Part shown: in pieces, positions 52,030 through 62,800 of the stretch
Layout of the letters: the number at the start of each line of letters is the position of its first letter
Position numbering within the stretch: the first letter of the stretch is position 1
Assembly (NCBI RefSeq): GCF_017813355.1
Contig: NZ_JAGIYZ010000016.1
Coordinates: 62,001 to 126,000, forward strand
DNA: 64,000 bases
From: Roseomonas nitratireducens
GTDB taxonomy: Bacteria > Pseudomonadota > Alphaproteobacteria > Acetobacterales > Acetobacteraceae
Direction: 5' to 3'
The notes under the pieces: model-generated
What the model saw: only the letters and a program-made list of their open reading frames with translations
Told to the model about the DNA's origin: nothing
The model's database searches: none
Program-made: the position numbers and the translations under genes

Positions 52030-53805
52030 GTGGCGCAGTTCCGCTCTCATTCCGGTATGCGATGGGCCGTCGCCGGCCTGATCCTCACGCTGCCGGCGCT
52101 CGCCGCGGCGCAGGCGCCGGGCGGCATCCCGCGCCCGCCCCCGCCGCCGTCCCGCATCATCGAGCGCGTCGCGCCGCCCGACGCCCCGGTGCTGTCGCCG
52201 CGCGCCGAGCCGCCCGCCGAGGCCGCGCGCCGCGGGCCGGGCGAAGGCCGCATGGTCGCCATCTCGACCGCCACGGTGCAGGGCAACACGGCGCTGCGGG
52301 AACGGCGCATCCGCGCGGTCGTCTCCGGCCTCGAAGGCCAGACCGTGGCGCTGTCGCGGATCGAGGAGACGCGGCTCGCCCTGCTCGGCGCCTATCGGCG
52401 GGCGGGCTACCCCTTCGTCTCGATCGCCGCGACCCTCGTCCCCGGCCCGGGCGGGCGGAACGAGGCGCGCTTCACCGTCACCGAGGGCTATGTCGCCGAT
52501 GTGCGGCTCGATGGCGACATCGGGCCGGCCGGCACGCAGGTGCTGCGCTTCCTCGAACGCGTGAAGGACGTCCGGCCGATCTCGACCGCGGCGGTCGAGC
52601 GCGCGCTGCTGCTCGCCTCCGACATCCCCGGCGTGCGCGTGCGCGGCGTGCTGCAGCCGATCCAGGGCGAACCCGGCGCGCTGCGGCTGGTGGCGCAGAT
52701 CAGCCGCTCGGCGCTGTCGGGCTACTTCAACCTCGACAACCGCGGCTACCGGCTGACCGGGCCCTGGCAGGGGCTGCTGGTCGCCGGGGTGAACTCGATG
52801 ACCGAGTACGGCGAGCGGACCGAGGTCTCGATCTTCGGCGCCGAGCAGTCGACGCAATGGTTCGTCCAGGGCGGCGTCGAGACCTTCATCGGCGGCTCCG
52901 GCCTGCGCGTGCGCGTCTATGCCGGCATGGGCAACACCACGCCGTCGGGCCAGTTGGAAGCCATCGGCTATGAGGGCGAGACGCGCATCGCGGGCGTCGT
53001 CGCGACCTACCCGATCATCCGGTCCCGCCCCGCCAACCTTTGGGCGATCGCGCAGTTCGACATCTTCGACAGCGACGTCTTCACCGGCGTGGGCATCTTC
53101 GGCGGCGGCGGGCGGACCATCGCCGGGCGCGACCGCATCCGCACCGGGCGCGGCGGCTTCGACATGCAGGCGCTCGACGAATTCGCGCCCTTCCTGCCGG
53201 CGGCGACGAACCAGGGTTCCGTGCGCATCCACCAGGGCCTGTCGGTGTGGGACGCGACGGCGAGCAACGACACGCAGGCGACACGCATCGGCAGCGAGTT
53301 CGACTTCACCAAGATGACGGCGGAATACCAGCGGATCCAGCCGCTCTTCGCCCCCTTCGACGGGGCGATGGTCAACGTTCAGGCGTATGTGTCGGGGCAA
53401 TACTCATCATCGGTACTCCCACCCGCCGAGAAATACTACCTGGGCGGGTCCCGGCTCGGCCGCGGCTACTATTCGGGGCAGGTGACCGGCGATTGGGGAT
53501 ACGGTTACGCAGTGGAATTGCAGCTCGATCTGGCCTACGAAATACCGGCCGAGCCCGCGCTCGGGAACAATCGGGGCTCGACGCAGCTGTACGTCTTCCG
53601 CGACATGGGCTGGGCTTACCAGAACCTCGACACCGATGCCGATCGCCGGCTGTCCTCCTGGGGCGGCGGCGTGCGGACGGTGGTCGCCGACACCGTGCAA
53701 CTGGACCTTGAACTGGCGCGCCGCCTGACGACGCGCCCCGAGGGCCTGGCCGCCGATCCGCTCCGCGCAACGCAGCTCATTTTCCGTACGCTTGTGAGGT
53801 TCTGA
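52030..53805 (+). CDS. Two-partner secretion outer-membrane transporter (TpsB, ShlB/FhaC family)
   Basis: 591 residues from GTG, 582 from an ATG at 52057 that starts directly on the signal peptide (MRWAVAGLILTLPALAAA). A Pro-rich linker (about 30-65) leads to POTRA domains (ISTATVQGNTALRERRI near 78, a second to about 235) and a 16-strand barrel ending LIFRTLVRF. The VRIHQGLSVWDA and YYLGGSRLGRGYYSGQ stretches are typical of the barrel. It exports the TpsA encoded next, 3 bases downstream. The POTRA domains recognise the TPS domain of the partner. Confidence 0.93.
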   Translation: MAQFRSHSGMRWAVAGLILTLPALAAAQAPGGIPRPPPPPSRIIERVAPPDAPVLSPRAEPPAEAARRGPGEGRMVAISTATVQGNTALRERRIRAVVSGLEGQTVALSRIEETRLALLGAYRRAGYPFVSIAATLVPGPGGRNEARFTVTEGYVADVRLDGDIGPAGTQVLRFLERVKDVRPISTAAVERALLLASDIPGVRVRGVLQPIQGEPGALRLVAQISRSALSGYFNLDNRGYRLTGPWQGLLVAGVNSMTEYGERTEVSIFGAEQSTQWFVQGGVETFIGGSGLRVRVYAGMGNTTPSGQLEAIGYEGETRIAGVVATYPIIRSRPANLWAIAQFDIFDSDVFTGVGIFGGGGRTIAGRDRIRTGRGGFDMQALDEFAPFLPAATNQGSVRIHQGLSVWDATASNDTQATRIGSEFDFTKMTAEYQRIQPLFAPFDGAMVNVQAYVSGQYSSSVLPPAEKYYLGGSRLGRGYYSGQVTGDWGYGYAVELQLDLAYEIPAEPALGNNRGSTQLYVFRDMGWAYQNLDTDADRRLSSWGGGVRTVVADTVQLDLELARRLTTRPEGLAADPLRATQLIFRTLVRF

Positions 53806-53808
53806 GAC

Positions 53809-56800
53809 ATGGCCCGTCGCGCGCCTCGGGGCCAGGCTCGCGCCGGCCGTACCCCCGCCCCGGCGCCGGCGCGCGCATCGATCCGTCGCAAGCCCGCGCG
53901 CCTGTGGCTGCTGGGCACCACGGCGCTGCTGCCGGTCGCGGCGGGGCCCGCCCTCGCCCAGCCCGCGCCGGGCCAGGGTCCGACCGGCGGGCAGGTCGTC
54001 GCCGGCCAGGCCGGCATCGCGCGCACGCCCGGCCGCACCACCGTCACCCAGTCGACCAACCGCGCCGCGATCGACTGGCAGCAGTTCAACGTCGGCAGCC
54101 AGCACACGGTGCAGTTCGTCCAGCCCTCCCAGGGGTCCTGGACGCTGAACCGCGTCGTCGGGCCTGATCCGTCGGTCATCGCCGGGCGCGTGCAGGCCAA
54201 TGGCGGCGTGGCCATCGTCAACCAGTCGGGCATGGTCTTCGCGCAGGGCGCGCAGGTGGATGTCGGCAGCCTGATCGCCTCGGCCGCCGGCATCACCAAC
54301 GAGAACTTCATGGCCGGGCGCATGGCGTTCGACCAGGCGCCGCGCCGCGGGGCGCGCGTCGAGAACCACGGCAGCATCACCGTCGCCGATCGCGGCCTCG
54401 CCGCGCTGGTCGGGCCCAACGTCTCCAATTCAGGCGTGATCCGCGCGCGGCTCGGGCGCGTGGCGCTCGGCGCGGCGGAGACCTTCGTCCTCGACCTCGC
54501 CGGCGACGGCCTCATCGGCATCGACGTCACCCAGGCGGTGCGCGAGGCGCCGCAGGGTGGGGCCGCGCTCGTCACCAATTCCGGCACCATCGAGGCGCCG
54601 GGCGGCTCCGTGCTGCTGACCGCGCACGCGGCCTCCGACCTGGTCGAGGACCTGGTCCGCCAGACCGGCCGCATCTCCGCCCCCACGGCGGATGGCCGCG
54701 CGGGCCAGGTGGTGCTGCGCGCCGAGGGCGGGTCCGTCCGCGTCGAGGGTACGATCGACGCCACGGGTGGGGCCGGCGCGCGCGGCGGCGCGGTCGCGAT
54801 CCAGGCCACCGAGGGCGTCACCGTCGCCGCGGGTGCCACGGTCGATGCCTCGGGCGCGGCGGGCGGCGGGCGCGTGCTGGTCGGCACGGCGGGCCGCGGC
54901 CGGCAGCAGCCCATGGCCCGGCGCACGACGGTGGAAGCGGGTGCGACCATCCGCGCCGACGCCACCACAGCCGGCAATGGCGGGGAGATCGTCGTCAACA
55001 GCGCCGATCGCACCGAGATGCGCGGCACGCTGACCGCGCGCGGCGGCGCCACGTCCGGCAATGGCGGCTTCATCGAGGTGTCCGGCCAGGGCGCCTTCGT
55101 GCTGCAGGGGATCGTCGACCTGACGGCGGGCAACGGCGCGCTCGGCGACTTCCTGCTCGACCCGCAGAACATCATCATCTCCTCGAGCGGCACGCCGACC
55201 GTGCCCTTCGGCACGGTGACGGATCCCTCGGGCACCATCGGCGCGGGGGGCACGTTCAGCGCCGCGACGGGCAACGCGAACGACTGGGTCCGCATCGACG
55301 CCGCCGCGCTCGCGGGGTTCGCCGCCGGCAACGTCACGCTCGAAGCCAATCGCCAGATCATCGTCGACAGCACCGTCAACCGCACCAATGCGGGCAATGT
55401 GACGCTGCGCGCGGGCGTCGGCACCGGCGTGACGGACGGCAACATCGTCCAGCGCGCGGGCGCGGATTTCTCGGTCAACGGCACGCTGACGCTCGAGACG
55501 AACCAGGGCGCGATCAGCCTCGCCGCCAATGTGCGGGCGACCGCCGTCGTGCTCTCGGCCAGCGGCGACATCGCCCAGACCGGCGGCAACATCCAGCACC
55601 GCACCAGCGCGACGACGCAGTTGCCGCTCTCCGCCATCTCCTCCGCGGGCAACGTCACGCTGGCGCAGTCCGGCAACGGCAATTTCGCCCTCGGCGCGAG
55701 CGGCGCGACCGCCGGCACCTTCACCGTCTCGGCCAATACGCTGCGCGTCGGCAGCAGCCTGACCGCGAACGCGACGAGCCTGACCGCCGCCACCGGCACG
55801 CTGACGCTGGCGGGCGACATCCGTGCGACCAGCCTCGCCCTGTCCGGCGCCACGGGCGTCACGCAAAGCGGCGGCACCATCGCGCACCGTGATTCGACGC
55901 CGGCCACGCCCGTCGAACTGCCGCTGACGGCGAACACGACGAGCGGCCCCGTCACCCTCGACCAGACGGGCAACGGCCCCGTCGAGCTCCGCGCCAGCAC
56001 CGCGGCCGGCGACTTCACCCTGACGGCGGAAGCGATACGCACCACCGGGGCGCTGACCGCGAATGTCGCGACGCTGACGGCGGAGACCGGCGCGATCGAA
56101 CTGGGCGCCAATGTGCGCGCGACCGACCTCAACCTCGTCGCGCAGACCGGCATCAGCCAGAGCGCCGGGACCATTGCCCATCGCTCCGGCGCGAACACGC
56201 CGATCGACCTCGCCGCCAGCCTCGCCGCCGCGGGCAACATCACGCTCGGCCAGGCCAATGGCGAGATCAACCTGCTCACCGGCGGCACCTTCGCGGGCAA
56301 CTTCACCCTCGCCGCGACGGGCGACACGACGCTCGCCGCGGGCCAGACGCTCTCCGTCGCCGGGGAAGCGCGGATCACGCTGACCGGCACCGCGGACCTC
56401 GCGCTCAACGGCACGCTGCAGGCCAACAGCGCCGTCCTCCAGGCGCAGGGCGACATCACGCAGGCGACGACGGCGGTGCTCGCGCCGCTCTCGGCCGCGC
56501 CCGGCGCCGCGCTTGACCTGACGGTCGCGGTCACCGGCAACAACAACAGCGTCGACCTGCTCGGGGCGAACGGCGTCATCCGGCTTGTCGGCGGCTCGAC
56601 CCAGGGCGAGGCCTTCGCGCTGCGCGGCACCTCGCTCAGCGTCGCCGGCCCGCTCAGCACGGCCGATGGCGCGACGCGCGGCAACGTCACGCTCGTCGCG
56701 AGCGGCACGACCGGATCGATCGCGCTCGGTGGCGCCGTCACCGCCGCCGGCGCGACGCTGCGGGCGAATGGCGCGGTCACGCAGTCGGCGGCGCTCGACC

Positions 56801-59800
56801 TAGGCGGCACGCTGACCATCCGCGGCCAGGATGGCACCCCGACCAGCGGCGCCGGCTCCGTCGCGCTCACCCTCGCCAACCAGGTGACGACGCTCGACGC
56901 GCGGGCCACCGGGGCGCTCGCCTTCACCTCCGGCGCTGCGGCGCTGAGCATCACCCAGGCGCGCGGCAACGGCGTCGCGATCACGGGCACGGGTGTCGCC
57001 GTCGCCGTCGGCGGCGGCGCGAGCGGCGTCGTCGGCACGGGCACGGGCGCCATCAGCGTCGTGGCGAACAGCCTGACCTTGTCCGGCGGCATCGCACAGC
57101 TCGGCGGCGGCAGCATCTCGCTGCGCACGGACGCGATCACCACGGGCGGCATCATCTCCGCGCCCTCGGCCACGGTGGAGATCGGCCCGCGCACGGCGGG
57201 CCGCGGCGTGCTGGTCGGCGGCGCCACCGATGCCACCCGCCTGCGCATCACCGAGACGGCGCTGAACGCCGTCACGGCCGGCACCGTCCGGCTCGGCAGC
57301 ACCACGATCGGCGCCTCCACCGTCACGGGCGGCGCGGTGGAGATCGCGGGCGCGGTCTCCCTGCCCGCCACCACCACCTTCGAGGTCGCGGCCGGCGGCG
57401 ACATCACCCTCGGCGCCGCGGTCGAGGCGGGGCGCGTGCGGCTCGGCGCGACCGGCAACATCGCGCTCGGCACCTTCGACGTGACGTCGGACGGCGCTTC
57501 GGGCGGGATCGAGCTGCGCGCCGGCGGCACCATCACGCAGGGGACGGGCAGCGAGATCATCGCCAGCGGCGCGACGCGCGAACTGGTCGCCCAGGCGGGC
57601 GCGGGGAGCCTCTCGCTCACCGGCACCGGGTCCTTCCGCGTCGCCGATGGCGGGGCCGAGCCGCGCGGCCTGTTGGCGCCAGGGGACATCACGGTCAATC
57701 TCGGCACGAGCGGCGCGCTGACCATCGCCGGCGCGGTGCAGGCCGGCGGCACGGCCAACCTGACCGCGCGCAGCATCGCGCTCCAGGCCGCGCTCACCGC
57801 GCCGACGGCGGTGAACCTGGCCGCCTCGGGCGGCGGTGCGGCCAGCACCATCACCCAGACCGCGTCGGGCACCATTTCCACCGCGCTGCTCACGGCCAAT
57901 GCCACCGGCGCGGTCAGCCTTTCCGCCGCGCCGAACCAGGTCGCCAACCTCGGCACCTTCTCCTTCAACGACGCCTTCCGCTTCCGCACCAACGCGGCGG
58001 TCACGGTCTCGGGCGCTATCGCGCCGACGACGGTCGGCAGCAACGCCGACATCACGCTGATCGCGAGCAGCGTCGACGTGAACGCGGCACTGGCGGCGGG
58101 CACCGGCACGGTCACGCTGCAGGCGACCGGCGGCAACGTCTCCCAGACCGCGACGGGGACCATCACGGCCGGGCGGCTCGAAGCCTCGGCCAGCGGGTCC
58201 GTGCTGCTGGACACCGCGCCCAACGCGGTCGGGACCTTCGGCGCCGGCGGCGCGGGCGGCACCTTCGCGCTGCGCAACGGCCGGCCGCTGACGATCGACA
58301 GCGCGCTGACGCAGGGCGCGGGCGGCGGCATCCTGCGGCTGACGACCGATGGCACGCTGACGGTCGCCAATGGCGGCTCGATCGCCTTCTCCGACATCAC
58401 GCTCGCGGCGGCGAGCGGCATGACGATCTCGGGCAATATCGGCCAGGCGGGCGCGACGGTGCGGCTCGGCGCGGGCGGGGCGATCACCCAGACGGCCACG
58501 GGCGGGATCACGGCGGGCACGCTCGGGATCTACGCGCCCGGCGACATCGCGCTCACCGCCGGGACCAACGCGGCCGGCGCCATCGGCGCCTTCACCCCCG
58601 GCGCCTTCGGCTATCGCGGCAGCGGCACGGTCCAGACGACGACGGTCGCCGACGTGATCCGGCCGTTCTTCAATCCGCTCCTGCCCGGGGGCTTCATCTT
58701 CGGTTCCGAGACCGTCTCGGGCATTCGCGCGGCCTCGGTCGACATCACGGCCGACAGCCTGCGCGTGCGCAACGCGACCGGCGGCAGCGCGCTCGGTGAA
58801 GGCGTCGCGGCCACGGCGACGACGGGGCTGGTGCGCCTGCGCCTGGACGGCCTCGCCATCGATGCCGACAGCGCCATCACGGCGGGCGCCAACCCGACTT
58901 ATGGCGGCAGCATCGACCTCGCGACCCGCACCGCGGGCCGGAACATCGTGATCGGCGCCGACCAGGCCGGCACGCTCGCCCTCGGGCCGGGCGTGCTCGG
59001 GCGCCTGTATGGCGAGACGGTGACGATCGGCGCGGCGGGCGCGGGTGCGGGCACGCTGACGGTCGCGGGGCCGGCGAGCAGCAACGCGGTCAACGAACTC
59101 GCCCTGCGCGGCGCTTCCATCGGCATCGACGGCGCGCTGTCCATGTTCGGCACGGGGCGCGTCAGCCTGACGGCCGCGACGGGGGACATCACGCAATCCG
59201 CCACGGGCTCCATCTCCGCGCCGAACCTCGTCGCGACCGCCACGCTCGGCGACGTGCGGCTGGATGTCGTGGGTGCGGCGAACAACATCGCGCCCGCGTT
59301 CGTTGGCGGCCTCGCAGTCCCCGGCACCGGCACCGTCTCGGGCAGCGCCGGCGGCGGCGACTTCGCCTTCCGCAACGCGGGCAATGTCAGCGTCGCCGCC
59401 CCGGGCATCACGGCGACGGGCGGCACCGTCACGCTGGTCTCGACCGGCGGCGCGATCAGCCAAGCGGCCGCAGCGCCGATCACGACGGGCACGCTGGTCG
59501 CGAACGCGCTGGGCACGGTCACGCTCGACCTCGGCACCAACGCCGTCGCCACGCTCGGCGCGGGCTCCGCGGGCGGGGCGGGCTTCACCTTCCGCACCAA
59601 CCGCGCGCTGACCGTCGCGGGCGTCTCCTCCTCCTCGGGCGGCATCACGCTCGAAGCGCCCGGCGGGATGACGCTGTCAGGCAACGTCTCGGCCCCGAAC
59701 GGCCGGGTGGTGCTGCGCACGGGCGCGACGTTCGACACGCCGGGCGCGGGCGACATCACCCAGACGGGCGGCATCATCGCCGCGGCGAACCTCTCGGCCT

Positions 59801-62800
59801 CGGCCGGGGGCGACGTCGCGCTGACCCGCGCGAACGAGGTGCAGGTGCTCGTCGCAGGCCTGAACGCGGACGGCCTCACCTTCGGCACGCGGTCGATCCT
59901 CGCCGGCGGGAACGTCACCTTCAGCAACGCGCTCTCGACCCTGTTCGTCGTCTCCCCCGTCGTCGCCGGCACGAACCGCACCGCGACGATGCTCACCAAC
60001 GGCCTCGCTGTCCTGCTGCCGGGAACCGCCTTCCTCGCCCCCGGCGGCGTCGTGCGCTTCGCGCCCTTCACGAATGGCCGGACGATCGACGTCGGCGGCG
60101 TCACGGCCGGCGCGACGAACCTCGCCACCGGCACGCTGCAGCAGGTCTCGGCCAATCGGCTCGTCATCGGCGGCACGACCGGCCAGGGCGGGACGAGCGG
60201 CAACATCGTCTTCAGCGCCCCCGTCGCGCTGCCCGGCGTGAACGCGCTGGAACTGCAGAGCGGCGGCGCCATCGTGGGCAATGCCCAGGCCATCACGGTC
60301 AACCGCGTCAGCGCCTTCGCGACCGGCGACATCAGCCTGGGCGGCGCGGCCGGGTCCATCGGCGGCGTCGCGGCGGGCAGCGGGCGGCCGGAAGGCATCG
60401 CCACCGACGGGTCCGTCAGCATCGTCGCGGGCGGCACGGGCACCTTCGCCGTCGATGCGGCGATCCAGGCCGGCGCGGGCCGCACCATCGCCCTGCAGGC
60501 GGCGGATTTCGAACTTGGCGCGAATGTCGGCACCGCCACGGGCACGCCGGGACGGATCGAACTCACCGGCACGCAGACGGTCAGCCTCGGCGGCACCGGC
60601 CCGATCGGCGCCACGGCGCGGCTGGAGGCGGCGGAACTCGCCCGGCTCGACGCCGCGGGCGGCACCATCCGCATCGCCGGCCCGGCGATCCGGCTCGACG
60701 GCACCTGGACGCTCGACCCCGCCGACGCGGCGCGGCTCGAGATGCTGCTGACGACGGGCGGCGCCGGCACCATCGCGCAGAATGCCGGCACGCTCTCGGC
60801 CGGCACGCTCGTGATCGATGCGCGCCAGACGCCGGGCACGGTGCAGATCGACCGCGCCGGCAACGCTATCGGCACGCTGGACGCGCAGACGGGCGGCGCG
60901 CTGTCCGTCGCGACGGGCGGCGCGCTCTCGGTCCAGCGCGCCGACGCCACCGCGGGCAACATCACCCTCTCGGGCGGCAGCATCACGCTGGCCGACACGC
61001 TGGGCCTCGCGGTCCCCGTGGTCCGCGCGCAGGCCGGCAATGTCGCGCTGACCGCGACGGCGGGCGACATCACGGGCACGACGCCGCGCGCGGCGGTCAG
61101 CGGCACGGCGCTGACCGCCAATGCCCTGGCGGGCGAGGTGCGGCTGACGGGCAACAACAGCGTCGGCACCTTCACCGCCACGGCGCGGGACGGCGTGCTG
61201 TTCCGCAACACCGGCGCGCTGACGGCGGGTGCCACGGGCGGCGCCGGCGCGGCGGTGGCGGGCAATGTCGACATCCGCGGCACCGCGCTGACGCTGGGCG
61301 ACATCCGCGCCACCGGCACGGTCACGCTCGATGCAACGACGGGCGACATCCTCCAATCCCCCGGCGCGACGCTCGCCGCCGGCACGCTGTCCGCGACCGC
61401 GACCGCCGGCAACATCCGGCTCGACGGCGCGAACCTCGCGACCGGCGTCGCGAACAACGCGATCCAGGACCTGACGGCGCTGTCGGCCGGCGGCGACATC
61501 ACGCTGCGCAACGGCACGGCGCTGACCATCGACCTGCCGCTCTCGGTCGGGACGAACCGCACCCTCACCCTCGAGGCCGCGGGGCTGACCATCGCCGGCA
61601 ACCTCTCCGCCGCCGGGCCGGCCGGGCAGATCATCCTGCGCACCGGCGGCTTCACCGGCGGGGCGAATGCCGGGGACATCACGCAGCAGGCCGGGACGGC
61701 GATCAGCGCCGCGCGGCTCGCCGCGCTCGCCGGCGGCACCATCACGCTCGACCAGCCGGGCAACGCCATCGGCACGCTCGCCGGCGGGCGCAGCGCGGCG
61801 GGCACGGCGCTCGGCCTCGGCCTGTCCGCCGGTGGCGACGCCACGCTGCGGATCGGCACCGGCGCGACGCTGACGGTGGGCGAGGCGCTGCAGGTCGGCA
61901 CCGGCCGGACGCTGACGCTGCGCGCCGACGACCTCGCCATCGCCGCGCAGCTGCGCGCGCCGGGCGGGACCATCGTGCTGCTGCCGGCGACGGCGAACGG
62001 CACGTTCGGCTACGTCCTCGGCGGCGCGGCCGGCAGCGTGAACGCCGGGCGCATCACGCTCGATTCCACCGAGCTCTCCTTCCTGCCGGCCGTCACCCCG
62101 GCGGCGACGCTCTCGCTGGGCGATGTCGCGACCACGGGTGCGGTGACCATCGCCGGCACGGTGGACCTGGTGGATGGCGCAAGCCCGCGCGTCGGGCTGC
62201 TCTCCCTCGCGGGCATTGATGGCCTCACGCAGAATCCAGGCAGCGTGCTCGACGTCGCGGCGCTGCGCGCGATCTTCACGAAGGGCGCCGTGCTGCTCGA
62301 CCCGGGCAATGCGGGCAACCGCATCGCGGCGCTGGAGGGTGTCACCGCCGGCGGCGACGTGGTGGTGCGCGGCGGCGCGGGCTTGATGACGCTGCGCGAC
62401 GGCGGCGCGGGGACCTCGGTCGTCGCCGGCACCGGCGCGCGCATCGTGCTGCGCGCGGACGACCTCGACATCCAGGCCGCGCTGCGCGCGCCAGGCGGGA
62501 CGGTGAACCTGCTGCCCGAAAGCCTCGGCCGGACGGTGACGCTTGGCGGGACGGGCGCGGGCACGCTCGCGCTCGACGCGGCGGAAATGGCGCGGATCGG
62601 CGATGGCGGCCCGGCCGCGGCACGGCTGCGCATCGGCTCGGACGGCACGCTGCGCAGCGCGGGGGACATCCGCATCGTCGGCAATGTCGCGCTGCGCGAC
62701 GGCGGCGGGGATCGCGTGGGCCAGCTCGACCTGGTGGCGGGCGGAACGGGCATCGCGGGCGGCGCCGTGGTCCAGACCGGCGGCGTGGTCGACGTGGCGA

